Below the pieces are notes generated by a model, which saw nothing but the letters and a program-made list of their open reading frames with translations, was not told the origin of the DNA and did not search any database. The translations under genes were made by a program, and so were the position numbers. From NCBI RefSeq assembly GCF_030813235.1, contig NZ_JAUSUB010000001.1:186001-250000 (forward strand): a stretch of DNA of 64,000 bases, in the 5' to 3' direction. The stretch comes from Cytobacillus purgationiresistens (lineage in GTDB: Bacteria > Bacillota > Bacilli > Bacillales > Cytobacillaceae). Every line of letters begins with the position of its first letter. Position 1 is the first letter of the stretch. Positions 7,971-17,445 of this stretch are shown here, piece by piece.

Positions 7971-8997
7971 AAGTTTTTATGAGTTTATCCTTGCTCTCTT
8001 CATTTCCTTGTACTCCTAAAACATCAAGAAGGAAGACGAATACAGGTATACCGACGATTAACCCCCAGACTCCGAAGAAGTGTTCGCCGAAGATGAGAAC
8101 AACAAAAGTGTAAAATACTGGAAGGTTTGTTTTTGAAGACATAAGCTTTGGATTTAAAATATATGCTTCAATTGCATGAATAATCATGATAACAATTAGG
8201 AGGTAGAGCACGAGCATAAACCCACCAATTGTATAGGCAATTAAACTGAGCGGAATAATCGATATAATCACACCAGCTACAGGAATCAAGCCTAAGAAGA
8301 ATATTAAAATGGATAACCCCATTAAATGAGGGAAATCCATAATCCATAATGCAAATGTAGTCAATCCACAGTTTACAAGTGCTATGATAAACTGTGCTTC
8401 AATAACCTTACCGAATGTTTGCACAAATTTTGAGCTAAAATAAGCAATCTCATTATAAAAAGGAGCAACTTTACTTTGTTTAAATTTGCTGGTGAATTTC
8501 ATTAACTTTGGTTTCTCAAGAACAAAGAACAAACTTAGGATTAATGAAATCAATAACTGAATTCCAAATGTGCTGATATCAGAGAAATATTTTAGCAGGA
8601 CTGTAACGCCTTGCTCTAAGTATGACGATATTTCATTTCGTTCATACATTGCAGTAATGTAATTCAAGATGATATTATCGTGTTTTTGACTAAAGAAGGA
8701 CTGCATTTGACTGATTAGTTGAGAAATTTCAAAAATGATCATAGGCAAATATCTGCTAATGCCGATGGATAGAAGTCCAATGATGAGCAAATATAAGCTA
8801 ACGACAGTGAATTTTCGGTTAATGTTGACTTTCTTTAAGACAAGATTGACCAATCTGTCCATTAAAAATGAAATGATAAAAGTGATTAGAATGACATTTA
8901 TCATACTTCTCATAAGAAATAAAACAAAAACTAAAATAGCAAAAATAATCACTCTTTTGATTCCGCTATTGTTAAAGTATGATTTAACATTTTCCAT
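7969..8997 (-). CDS. AI-2E family transporter (PF01594-like permease)
   Basis: 342 residues with about seven to eight membrane helices in the family pattern: two at the N-terminus, a long amphipathic extracytoplasmic region (about 85-145), and the C-terminal block ending in GEHFFGVWGLIVGIPVFVFLLDVL. Members export diverse solutes or sodium/protons; the autoinducer-2 label applies only to a few. Monocistronic with its own terminator. A second family member, YtvI-like, is at 54645. Confidence 0.85.
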   Translation of the reverse strand: MENVKSYFNNSGIKRVIIFAILVFVLFLMRSMINVILITFIISFLMDRLVNLVLKKVNINRKFTVVSLYLLIIGLLSIGISRYLPMIIFEISQLISQMQSFFSQKHDNIILNYITAMYERNEISSYLEQGVTVLLKYFSDISTFGIQLLISLILSLFFVLEKPKLMKFTSKFKQSKVAPFYNEIAYFSSKFVQTFGKVIEAQFIIALVNCGLTTFALWIMDFPHLMGLSILIFFLGLIPVAGVIISIIPLSLIAYTIGGFMLVLYLLIVIMIIHAIEAYILNPKLMSSKTNLPVFYTFVVLIFGEHFFGVWGLIVGIPVFVFLLDVLGVQGNEESKDKLIKT

Positions 8998-9090
8998 TAA
9001 CTTTGTTGACCTCCTATGTAAATAAGAATGTTGACTGAGAAGAAACTTGATCCTCTACAGTGTAAAATATGAAGTTAAAACTAATTGGAG

Positions 9091-9411
9091 CTAACAAAGA
9101 TAACTGGATTGAAATTTAACAGCGATATTGAATGGTTGCTCTCCAGGCAAATGAACATATTGATCCTTATTGACAGGCAAGTTCATTCTTTTGAGACTGA
9201 GTCTTTCGGTGTGTGTCTTTATGTCCATATAAACAGCACCACTAAAATGGGCTTTCAAAAACGATGACTTCAGAATGACCGACATATCTGGAGTAAGTTC
9301 CTCCATATCGGATTGGGAATTGTCAGTGAAAGCTTTTATATCACTAGATATCGTAAAGGGTGGATAAAGTGATATGATCAATATTATTATGGAAAAAAAC
9401 ACTCTGAGCAA
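9091..9411 (-). CDS. Hypothetical small exported protein
   Basis: 106 residues from TTG 9411, behind AAAGGATG. The first 22 residues look like a signal peptide or anchor; the rest is hydrophilic with no motif I recognise. No neighbour points to a role. It could be a chance frame, but the start context and signal-like N-terminus favour a real gene. Confidence 0.45.
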   Translation of the reverse strand: MLRVFFSIIILIISLYPPFTISSDIKAFTDNSQSDMEELTPDMSVILKSSFLKAHFSGAVYMDIKTHTERLSLKRMNLPVNKDQYVHLPGEQPFNIAVKFQSSYLC

Positions 9412-9744
9412 TTTCTACATCCTTTCAAAATGAACCCTAACATACATTTTATAATACTTTCAATGATTTTCATATCTCTAACTATGTTTTCAAAAAAAAG
9501 ATTTGTAATTTGCAGAGTTCTCATAAATACGTACCTATATATAAGGATTCGTTTTTTTACTTCTTATTTAATATCGTTCATAAAAATGATGGTTAAAGTG
9601 AGAATAAACATTTGATTCAATCTTTTTTCTAGTTTATTGAGTTGAACATGGATTGAATGAATATTTCACTTTCACCCCTTTTCCTGACTAATTATCATTG
9701 GATGAGGCAAAATAATGATTCATTAGCGAGCATGGGGTGAAAGG
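9412..9744. other. AT-rich intergenic region
   Basis: No convincing gene. Near its right end, CTAAT-T-ATCATT (from 9688) pairs imperfectly with AATGAT-TC-ATTAG (to 9727), a possible operator or hairpin just upstream of the metallophosphoesterase gene. Confidence 0.4.
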
Positions 9745-10860
9745 ATGAAGAAGGTTACGCTTTTACTAATTTTACTTATGAGTCTTGGATTACATACTCC
9801 CTGTCAGCAAATTGCAGCAGTGGAAGAGCACCTACCATCCGTAAAATTGAAGATATTACAAACAACCGACTTGCATGGGAATATGCTTGATTATAATTAC
9901 AATTTAAAACAGCCGACAGTAGAATTTGGTTTAGCTAGAACAGCTTCATTAATAAAGAGTGAACGAAGGACGTCACCAAATACACTTTTGTTTGATACTG
10001 GGGATATATTGGAAGGCAATGCACTTGGAGAATATGCATTTAAAAGCAGATTATTATACACTGGCAAGATTCATCCTGTGTTTAAAGCAATGAACACACT
10101 TAATTATGATGCAGCGACAGTCGGAAATCATGAATTTAATTATGGTTTAAATTTTTTAATGGAAAGCTTGAAAGGGGCTGCATTCCCTTACATAAATGCA
10201 AATATATATATTGATGATCAAAAAGTAGACCCAACTGCAGATGCGAATATGTTTACTCCTTATCTCATTCAAGAAAAAGAGTGGGTAGATACATCTGGTG
10301 TTAAACAAAAAGTGAAGGTCGGTGTGATTGGCTTCATTACCCCAATCGTTGCTGAATGGGATAAGAAGTATTTTCACAATAAACTAATCGTGAAAAATAT
10401 AACGAAAACCGCTGAGCATTATATTCCCATCATGAAGGAGGAAGGAGCAGATATTATTATTGCCCTTGCCCATGTCGGCATGGAAGCAGATAGTGGCCTA
10501 GAAGTAAAGGAAGGAAACTCTGTTGAGTCATTAAGTAAGGTAAAGGGTATTGATGTCATCTTGTTTGGTCATACACATTCTCTATACCCTTTAAAACCGG
10601 GTGATTTTGTCGAGAACAGGGAGCCTGCGATTGTACAGGCAGGCTATTGGGGTAATCATCTTGGCATTGTTGACCTGGAGCTCATGAAAAATAAGAACGG
10701 ATGGAAAGTTAATAAAAGTACATCATCTGTTAGTCCGATCATGCGAATGAAAAACAAAAAGAAGATGCCTCTCAGTTCAAGTGACCCAGTTATAAATAAT
10801 GTAATGGAATACGATCATCACCAAATAATTAAGTTTAAAAGAAGAAATGGAAAAAGCTAA
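9745..10860 (+). CDS. Secreted single-domain metallophosphoesterase (5'-nucleotidase/CpdB N-domain type)
   Basis: 371 residues, signal peptide about 1-25. Metal-binding motifs of the calcineurin-like fold appear in order: D42-x-H44 (QTTDLHGN), GDILEGN, GNHEF, ALAHVG and GHTHS. The motif set matches the N-terminal half of 2',3'-cyclic nucleotide phosphodiesterase/3'-nucleotidases, but the usual C-terminal nucleotide-binding domain (family length 600 or more) is absent; the protein stops soon after the first domain. It may hydrolyse simple phosphodiesters outside the cell. Terminator directly after. Confidence 0.85.
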   Translation: MKKVTLLLILLMSLGLHTPCQQIAAVEEHLPSVKLKILQTTDLHGNMLDYNYNLKQPTVEFGLARTASLIKSERRTSPNTLLFDTGDILEGNALGEYAFKSRLLYTGKIHPVFKAMNTLNYDAATVGNHEFNYGLNFLMESLKGAAFPYINANIYIDDQKVDPTADANMFTPYLIQEKEWVDTSGVKQKVKVGVIGFITPIVAEWDKKYFHNKLIVKNITKTAEHYIPIMKEEGADIIIALAHVGMEADSGLEVKEGNSVESLSKVKGIDVILFGHTHSLYPLKPGDFVENREPAIVQAGYWGNHLGIVDLELMKNKNGWKVNKSTSSVSPIMRMKNKKKMPLSSSDPVINNVMEYDHHQIIKFKRRNGKS

Positions 10861-10879
10861 CAGTAGCTGTTAGCTTTTT
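10851..10879 (+). terminator. Terminator of the metallophosphoesterase gene
   Basis: AAAAAGCTAACAG and CTGTTAGCTTTTT form a perfect 13-bp stem with a 3-base loop; it overlaps the stop codon. Confidence 0.9.
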
Positions 10880-10913
10880 GCTTGTAGATAAAATGCAGCT
10901 TTTAGTTTTTTTT

Positions 10914-12044
10914 TTACTTCCCATATATTTTATTAATACTTTTTACGTAAGTAACCTTTACGTTTATGTCCTCTTCATTAAAATTATTAAACATCATTTC
11001 GTGTTTTTTTTCCTTCCAAAGTTTATGTTTATATCGATATAAATAGTCTTCAAACCGATAGATATCTGCACCGATTTCCTTTGCGTTGTTGACGGACTCC
11101 ATCACATTCCTTTTTATCTCTTTAATGATTCTCCCCTCTACTTCCTGCGGATCTTTATTTTCTGCTCCTTCTCTTAAGTTGACAGATACTTTAATATTTA
11201 ACTGATATCTATCTTCACCATCCTTTTCCTTTACTTTTCTTTTTACTTTTGGGTCTCGCAGCTCAATACTTACGGGGCTTTTAATATCTTCAAAATAAAC
11301 ATGCAAAAGCGTTCTTTCAGATCTGCTATTTATCCTAATGAAACCAAATATTTGCTCTTTGGATAGTGAGCCGAGAAGTTTGTAGCCTTTATTAAAAAAA
11401 GCTCCATTAAGAGTTGTTACAGGAAAATCATCACTATCCATATGAATGATATTGTCCTTTATTGTAACAATAGGAAAGATCAATGTATTGGTTTCTTCTT
11501 TTGTTTTATATAAAAGTTGTTCAGTAGATAAAGGCGGAATATCTGATGAAACTCTATGGGTATCGTACGGTTGTACAATATGTGAGGCAATATAAGGGTA
11601 AAAAAAAGGCATCTTTGCTGTAAGGATTTCTTCAAGATTTCCTTCTGTTCCATAAACCCACCCATTTAGCCTGAAATTGAAATTTGTGTTAAATGACTGA
11701 ATGATTTCTCCTAGTTTTTGATCAATGGCATCTCTTGTGAAAATGAACAGGTTCATTTGATCAAAATTGGCTTTAATTTGTAAGCCGTTATATAAATCAA
11801 TGAAGGCTTCATCGATTGTATTACCGTGTCCTACTGCAAGCCAGATGGGTTTTTCAGCATTAATTGTGCTTCCCTCTACCTTAGCAATATTAGAAAAATC
11901 CATGAACTGTAGATAGACGTGAAATAAATCATCCTTATAATCTATCCCTATACCGACTGCATATGCTTGGTATTGGACCTCTGTAATCTCGCCACAGCCC
12001 GATAATAACCATATCGTACAGATGATTGCCGCAAGATATTTCAT
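10914..12044 (-). CDS. Germinant receptor C subunit, Ger(x)C lipoprotein
   Basis: 376 residues. Lipobox LLSGC with C17 marks it as a lipoprotein; AVGIGID after the signal is a hallmark of Ger(x)C proteins, and FGxIR, VNLREG and the C-terminal DIYRFEDYLYRYKHKLWK match the family. In spores the C subunit sits on the outer face of the inner membrane with the A and B subunits and takes part in germinant sensing. Last gene of the operon; its ATG overlaps the A-subunit stop by 4 bases. Confidence 0.93.
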   Translation of the reverse strand: MKYLAAIICTIWLLSGCGEITEVQYQAYAVGIGIDYKDDLFHVYLQFMDFSNIAKVEGSTINAEKPIWLAVGHGNTIDEAFIDLYNGLQIKANFDQMNLFIFTRDAIDQKLGEIIQSFNTNFNFRLNGWVYGTEGNLEEILTAKMPFFYPYIASHIVQPYDTHRVSSDIPPLSTEQLLYKTKEETNTLIFPIVTIKDNIIHMDSDDFPVTTLNGAFFNKGYKLLGSLSKEQIFGFIRINSRSERTLLHVYFEDIKSPVSIELRDPKVKRKVKEKDGEDRYQLNIKVSVNLREGAENKDPQEVEGRIIKEIKRNVMESVNNAKEIGADIYRFEDYLYRYKHKLWKEKKHEMMFNNFNEEDINVKVTYVKSINKIYGK

Positions 12045-13489
12045 TTTTTTCCACCTGTCCTTGTGTTGTCTTTAACTGAGTAGATGTTATTTCTTTTTTT
12101 ATGTGCTGTAATAGGGAATCTAATAAATGATTTAAGTACCTCAAAAAAGTTCATATCTTTTCCGAGTGTTAGGTACGGACTGCCGAATGATTTTAGTTTA
12201 GATAGATGAATGAGTAAACAGATGACCGATAACAAAAAGCCAAAAATTCCAAAAAAGTAACTAATTAACAGTATCGCAAAACGGATGAAAAAGATATTTC
12301 CACTCAATGTAGCATTTACTAGGGTAAAACTTGCTATAGCAGTAACCCCAACAACAATTAAAAGAGTAGGGGATGTGATTCCTGCTCGGATGGCAGCATC
12401 TCCGATAATGAGTCCGCCGATGACAGCAACCGTTTGTCCGACGCCCTTAGGCAACCTCGCACCTGCTTCTTTAAAAAGTTCAAACATAATAAACATCGTG
12501 ATCATTTCAAGGAGTGTTGAAAAGGGCAGACCCATTTTTGAAATAGTGATAGTGGCAATTAATGGTAATGGGAGCTGTCCAACATTATGTGTAATTAGCG
12601 CTGTATAAAAACCAGGCAAAAAAATCGTAATCAATAAACCGAAAATACGCAGCAGCCTTTCGACAGAAGCATAATAAAAACTGACATTGCTGTCCTCAGC
12701 TGTTTTTATTAAAAAGGTTAAATTAATTGGCGCGATGATTACTGTAGGTGCACCATCCATGACAATCGAGAATCTGCCCTGATTAAGGGATTCTGTTACA
12801 AAATCGGGTCTGCCAGTGAAGTTTGTTAAAGGAAAGAGGGAATATTTCTCAGCTGTAATTAAATCTGACAGTTCATCTCTGCTTTGTAATACATCTATAT
12901 CAATAGAGCTTAATCGGTTGCGGACGTCTGTGAGTAAATCTTCATTAATCACATCGTTAATGTATAAAAGCGATACCTTTGTATTGGATCTTTTCCCGAT
13001 TGTAAAATCTTCAGTAACAAGCGTAGGGGTTTTTAACCTTTTCCTTATGAGTGCGATGTTTGTATCAATGTCCTCAATAAAACCATCTTTAGGTCCCGTT
13101 ATTGATACTTCTACAACAGACTCCTCAGGCTGTCTAGCGGGAGGGTTTCTTAAATCAAAAAAGTATATCTTCTCTCTATAATTGGTTATAGCCATTAGTT
13201 TTCCTTCAAGAACTTCAGTAATTATCTTGGCTTCATCAACATCTTTCTTTTCAAAAATATCACTTTGAATTAAATTATATAGCGCATCATCATTCAACTC
13301 ATGATCTGATAGAAAAGGAAGTATGAGAGACTGAACTAGTTTAGGGTCGATGAGTGACTTACAATAAACGATCGTAAGCTTTCCTTTTGGTACATTTTTA
13401 ATCGGTAAACTTTTAATCATAATATCTGACGAATGATAGAATATTTTATGTATGTTTTCTGGGTTAAATATGTTGTGTTTTCTATGCAT
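12041..13489 (-). CDS. Germinant receptor A subunit (GerA family)
   Basis: 482 residues, the usual length. N-terminal soluble domain (about 1-270) with VEVSITGPKDGFIEDIDTN-type motif near 130, then four to five membrane helices with the conserved PLPLIATI, RLPKGVGQTVAVIGGLIIGDAA and GITSP segments. The A subunit forms, with B and C, the nutrient-gated complex that triggers release of cations and dipicolinate. It is second in the operon, 4 bases after the B gene. Ligand cannot be predicted. Confidence 0.95.
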   Translation of the reverse strand: MHRKHNIFNPENIHKIFYHSSDIMIKSLPIKNVPKGKLTIVYCKSLIDPKLVQSLILPFLSDHELNDDALYNLIQSDIFEKKDVDEAKIITEVLEGKLMAITNYREKIYFFDLRNPPARQPEESVVEVSITGPKDGFIEDIDTNIALIRKRLKTPTLVTEDFTIGKRSNTKVSLLYINDVINEDLLTDVRNRLSSIDIDVLQSRDELSDLITAEKYSLFPLTNFTGRPDFVTESLNQGRFSIVMDGAPTVIIAPINLTFLIKTAEDSNVSFYYASVERLLRIFGLLITIFLPGFYTALITHNVGQLPLPLIATITISKMGLPFSTLLEMITMFIMFELFKEAGARLPKGVGQTVAVIGGLIIGDAAIRAGITSPTLLIVVGVTAIASFTLVNATLSGNIFFIRFAILLISYFFGIFGFLLSVICLLIHLSKLKSFGSPYLTLGKDMNFFEVLKSFIRFPITAHKKRNNIYSVKDNTRTGGKK

Positions 13490-13493
13490 GATG

Positions 13494-14570
13494 TCACCCG
13501 CCTGTCCATTTATGTCTGTTCTTTATTACATAAATACCCACAATGAAAAATTGTCCACTAATAGCAAAAAATGAAATGGGTAAGAAAAAATAATACACAA
13601 AATTGTAAAAGTAATCTTGATCCAGTGGAAAAACGCAAGCAATTAAAAAAATAAAAAAAACAATATCTATAGGCAGTTTTTTTTCTTTTCCTTTGGTAAT
13701 TAGCTGAGCTGAAATATATACAAATAAACTGATTCTGATAATCCCTCCGGAAAGCCATTGGAAGATCGCGAAGAAATCAGTATGAGAGATATATCGGCCA
13801 ATTGAAATGATCCGCCATTCTTCAAAGGCAGGATAACGAAAGTCTGCCGCGTGATCTGGCCCGAACTCGACGATTGCGCCAATTGTCGGTCCGCACATTA
13901 AGCCAATAAGGATAAAACCTAAGAAAAATAATTGTTTCTTCGTTATTTTCTTTTTTAAAAAAGGCAGAAAGAAGAGCACAAGTGCCATTTCTAAGATAGG
14001 AAGGGCGGTGTAAATAACACCTTGAAGTATGTTAGAAAAATCTTCTTTAAATATAGGGAACAATAACTCATAGTTCTTCTTTTTCATGTTTGCAAAAGAT
14101 ACAAAGAAGCCAAGAAAGACAACAATCGGCAATAGGACGCTGCTAATAATCACCATTGTTTCAATGCCTGCCCGCGTACAAAAAAAACATGCCAGCAGTA
14201 GGACTAAAGCAATGATAAAACTTGAGAAATTTTGCATGAAGCTAAGTTGAGACCAATAAATAATTTCTTTGGCTGAAATAAATGCAGAAAGTAGTAGATA
14301 AAGAATAAGGGGGCTAAATAACAAATAAAATTTAATGCCCCCTAAATCCTTATGGAATAGTTGGATAAACGATTTATTGTGTAATATTGATCCTACCTTA
14401 TATATAAGTGGAACCATGATAACCAAAGGAATAAAGGCCATTAACATACTAATCCAGGAATCCCTGCCTGCAGTTGATAATACAGCAGGGATTATTTCCA
14501 CATGTGCAAATAATCCTACTCCTAAAAGGATAATATATGAAACGCTAATAAATTTAATTTGATAAGCCAA
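13494..14570 (-). CDS. Germinant receptor B subunit (GerAB/GerBB-type spore permease)
   Basis: 358 residues, about ten membrane helices, APC-superfamily permease fold (PF03845 type). TTG 14570 is the start, behind GGTGA. The B subunit is thought to hold the germinant-binding pocket. The order here is B-A-C, unlike the A-B-C order of gerA/gerB or A-C-B of gerK in B. subtilis. A sigma-G-like promoter lies 24 bases upstream. Confidence 0.93.
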   Translation of the reverse strand: MAYQIKFISVSYIILLGVGLFAHVEIIPAVLSTAGRDSWISMLMAFIPLVIMVPLIYKVGSILHNKSFIQLFHKDLGGIKFYLLFSPLILYLLLSAFISAKEIIYWSQLSFMQNFSSFIIALVLLLACFFCTRAGIETMVIISSVLLPIVVFLGFFVSFANMKKKNYELLFPIFKEDFSNILQGVIYTALPILEMALVLFFLPFLKKKITKKQLFFLGFILIGLMCGPTIGAIVEFGPDHAADFRYPAFEEWRIISIGRYISHTDFFAIFQWLSGGIIRISLFVYISAQLITKGKEKKLPIDIVFFIFLIACVFPLDQDYFYNFVYYFFLPISFFAISGQFFIVGIYVIKNRHKWTGG

Positions 14571-14593
14571 ATCAAGTCACCTGTTTTTTCCCT

Positions 14594-14623
14594 TATTATT
14601 TCTGGATAACCAATAATTATTCA
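14594..14623 (-). promoter_or_regulatory. Sigma-G-like promoter of the germinant receptor operon
   Basis: On the minus strand TGAATA (14618-14623), a 17-base spacer and AATAATA (14594-14600) match the forespore consensus TGHATA-17/18-CATWHTA at all -35 positions and six of seven -10 positions. Distance to the start fits a short leader. Confidence 0.75.
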
Positions 14624-14679
14624 CTAGTTGAAAAGGGTGTATATTAATAGAATAAAATGAGGATTTTATCCTGCTTGTA

Positions 14680-14708
14680 TTGATAATGTTGTTTATTTAA
14701 ACTAAAAT
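14680..14708 (+). promoter_or_regulatory. Sigma-A promoter of potABCD
   Basis: TTGATA, 17-base spacer, TAAAAT: five of six matches in each box, 35 bases upstream of potA. Confidence 0.7.
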
Positions 14709-14742
14709 TACTTATTGATAACTTTTACAGAAGGAGATTTAC

Positions 14743-15849
14743 ATGACTGATAAAACCATTATTCGTTTTCAACAAGTAACAAAGCAATATGATAATGACC
14801 CAGCCGTTCTCGATAATGTTTCGTTCGAAATTGAACGCGGGAAATTTTATACATTACTCGGACCTTCAGGTTGTGGAAAGACAACTATTTTACGATTAAT
14901 TGCCGGTTTTATTGAACCGTCAGATGGAAATATATATTTTAATGGCAAAAAGGTAAATCAATTGCCTGCTAATAAGAGGCAAGTAAATACAGTTTTCCAA
15001 GATTATGCGTTATTTCCACACTTAAATGTATTTGAAAATGTTGCCTTCGGGTTAAGAATTAAAAAGATGAAAAGTAATATTGTAGAGCAAAAGGTAAAGG
15101 AAGCTCTCAGGTTTGTGAATTTAGAAGGGTACGAAAACCGTGAAATCAGGGAAATGTCAGGGGGGCAAAGACAGCGCGTCGCCATTGCAAGAGCCATCGT
15201 TAATGAGCCAGAAGTCATTCTCCTCGATGAACCGCTTTCTGCTTTAGATTTAAAGCTTCGTACTGAGATGCAATACGAACTTCGCGAACTGCAGAGAAAT
15301 TTAGGGATTACCTTCATTTTTGTTACTCACGATCAAGAAGAAGCACTGGCTATGTCAGATGAAATATTTGTGCTGAATAACGGAAAAATCGAGCAGAGCG
15401 GAAATCCTAATGATATTTATGATGAACCAATTAATCGCTTTGTTGCTGATTTTATTGGGGAATCAAACATTGTTTCTGGAACAATGCTGGAAGATTATGT
15501 CGTGAAATTTACTGGCAAAACCTTTGAATGTGTGGATGGAGGCTTCCATCCCAATGAGGATGTTGAGATTGTCATTCGCCCAGAGGATTTGGAAATTACT
15601 AAACCACAAGATGGAAAACTGCAAGTGAAGGTCGATTCACAATTATTCAGAGGCGTGCATTATGAAATAAGCTGCTATGATAATGATGGCAATGAATGGT
15701 TGGTACACTCTACTAAAAAAGCAACAGTTGGTGAAAATATCGGATTGCATTTTGAATCTGAGGCCATTCATGTCATGAGATACGACGAAACAGAAGAAGA
15801 TTTTGATAAGCGTTTGGAAGCTTATGAAGAGGGAAGCCATGGGAACTAA
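14743..15849 (+). CDS. potA: Spermidine/putrescine ABC transporter ATPase
   Basis: 368 residues, RBS GAAGGAG. Walker A at 40-47 (GPSGCGKT), signature [14 protein letters not shown], Walker [12 protein letters not shown] and the switch histidine in VTHDQEEA are intact; the C-terminal TOBE-type domain (about 280-345) is typical of PotA/CysA-like ATPases. It energises polyamine import by PotB/PotC with the binding protein PotD. First gene of a tight four-gene operon. The XRE/cupin regulator gene that often precedes potA in bacilli is not here; the ger operon diverges instead. Confidence 0.95.
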   Translation: MTDKTIIRFQQVTKQYDNDPAVLDNVSFEIERGKFYTLLGPSGCGKTTILRLIAGFIEPSDGNIYFNGKKVNQLPANKRQVNTVFQDYALFPHLNVFENVAFGLRIKKMKSNIVEQKVKEALRFVNLEGYENREIREMSGGQRQRVAIARAIVNEPEVILLDEPLSALDLKLRTEMQYELRELQRNLGITFIFVTHDQEEALAMSDEIFVLNNGKIEQSGNPNDIYDEPINRFVADFIGESNIVSGTMLEDYVVKFTGKTFECVDGGFHPNEDVEIVIRPEDLEITKPQDGKLQVKVDSQLFRGVHYEISCYDNDGNEWLVHSTKKATVGENIGLHFESEAIHVMRYDETEEDFDKRLEAYEEGSHGN

Positions 15850-16645
15850 ATCACGCAATTATTATTTAATCCCTTATGTCCTATGGATTGCACTTTTCGT
15901 TGTAGCGCCGATTCTGCTTGTTTTATATTATTCTTTTTTTAACATTGAAGGGCATTTTACATTAGAAAATTATAAGAAGTTTTTTACACCCGTTTATTTA
16001 AAGATGACGTTTAGTTCGTTTTGGTACGCATTTCTGATAACGTTCTTTACATTTATCATTGCGTATCCTACTGCATATTTACTTACAAAGACAAAGCATA
16101 AACAGCTGTGGCTGTTATTAATTATCGTACCTTCATGGATTAATTTATTGCTAAAAGCTTATGCATTCATTGGTATCTTTGGTACTTACGGTGCAGCGAA
16201 TAAGTTTCTAGAAGCGATGGGTGTCGGAGGAAAGCAAATCCTATTTACTGATTTCAGCTTCGTGTTTGTGTCAGTTTACATTTTTCTTCCATTCATGATT
16301 TTACCGATTTTTAATGCGCTTAATGATTTGAATCCGTCATTGATAGATGCTTCCAATGATTTAGGAGCATCACCTTTGACAACATTTAAAAGAGTTATTT
16401 TTCCGTTAACCCTTGATGGCGTAAAAGCGGGTTGTCAAATTGTATTTATTCCAGCATTATCTCTCTTTATGCTGACGAGACTCATTGCAGGTAATCGTGT
16501 AATAACGTTAGGTACCGCAATCGAACAGCATTTTCTCGTTACGCAAGACTGGGGCATGGGTGCGACCATAGCTGTATTCTTAATTATTGCGATGGTCATT
16601 ATTATGCTGTTAACTGGAAAAAGAAAGAGTGGGATGCTGCGATGA
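15839..16645 (+). CDS. potB: Spermidine/putrescine ABC transporter permease
   Basis: 268 residues. ATG 15839 is preferred over an upstream in-frame TTG at 15803 because AGAGGG precedes it and the protein then starts just before the first helix. Six membrane helices; the EAA loop is visible as [21 protein letters not shown] (about 178-198), which docks on PotA. Overlaps potA by 11 bases and potC by 4. Confidence 0.93.
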   Translation: MGTKSRNYYLIPYVLWIALFVVAPILLVLYYSFFNIEGHFTLENYKKFFTPVYLKMTFSSFWYAFLITFFTFIIAYPTAYLLTKTKHKQLWLLLIIVPSWINLLLKAYAFIGIFGTYGAANKFLEAMGVGGKQILFTDFSFVFVSVYIFLPFMILPIFNALNDLNPSLIDASNDLGASPLTTFKRVIFPLTLDGVKAGCQIVFIPALSLFMLTRLIAGNRVITLGTAIEQHFLVTQDWGMGATIAVFLIIAMVIIMLLTGKRKSGMLR

Positions 16646-17445
16646 ATAAAAAGTTTAAACTATCTTCCATTTATTTAGTTGCGATTTTCTTGATTCTCTA
16701 TGCCCCGATCTTTTATTTAGTGTTCTATTCATTTAATAGCGGCGGAGATATGTATGGTTTTGAAGGTTTTACCCTTGAATGGTATAAAGAAATTTTTCAA
16801 GATACAAGGCTGCTGATTATCGTACTAAATACTATTATTGTTGCCTTATTATCCGCAGCTATCTCCACACTTCTTGGTGTGGCGGGTGCACTTGCTATTT
16901 ATTATGCGAGGAAAAGGCAGACAAAAAATGCTTTGCTTTCTTTAAATAATGTACTTATTGTCAGCCCTGATGTAATCATTGGTGCATCATTCTTGATCTT
17001 TTTTACAATGATAGGGATCAAGCTTGGGTTTATATCAGTGTTGCTTGCTCATATCGCATTTAGTGTACCGATTGTCGTTTTAATGGTACTTCCTAAATTG
17101 GAAGAGATGAGTACGAGCATGATCTATGCAGCATTAGATTTGGGTGCCAGTAGATTTGATGTGTTAACCAAAGTGATTCTACCTTTTATTACTCCAGGGA
17201 TTTTTGCTGGATTCTTTATGGCACTGACTTATTCCTTAGATGACTTCGCAGTGACTTTCTTTGTTACAGGCAATGGTTTCTCAACTTTGTCAGTAGAAAT
17301 CTATTCACTTGCTAGGCAGGGCGTGTCGTTAGGCATCAATGCTTTGTCAGCCTTATTATTCTTGTTTACATTGCTTCTAGTGATTGGCTATTACTTTATT
17401 ACTAAGAAGAATGATCGCCCAAACAGAATGGGGGTTAGACAATGA
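16642..17445 (+). CDS. potC: Spermidine/putrescine ABC transporter permease
   Basis: 267 residues, six helices, EAA loop AALDLGASRFDVLTKVILP (about 171-189). The segment SLDDFAVTFFVTG is characteristic of PotC/YdcV-type permeases. Overlaps both neighbours by 4 bases, so the four Pot subunits are translationally coupled. Confidence 0.94.
   Translation: MNKKFKLSSIYLVAIFLILYAPIFYLVFYSFNSGGDMYGFEGFTLEWYKEIFQDTRLLIIVLNTIIVALLSAAISTLLGVAGALAIYYARKRQTKNALLSLNNVLIVSPDVIIGASFLIFFTMIGIKLGFISVLLAHIAFSVPIVVLMVLPKLEEMSTSMIYAALDLGASRFDVLTKVILPFITPGIFAGFFMALTYSLDDFAVTFFVTGNGFSTLSVEIYSLARQGVSLGINALSALLFLFTLLLVIGYYFITKKNDRPNRMGVRQ

Noticed and set aside
9430-9615. 61-codon plus-strand frame in the AT-rich gap
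   Set aside because: No RBS, hydrophobic and basic composition typical of random AT-rich translation.
14641-14670. tRNA or small RNA in the ger-pot divergent gap
   Set aside because: Only promoters are visible; no cloverleaf or strong hairpin. No tRNA or rRNA gene was recognised anywhere in the window.
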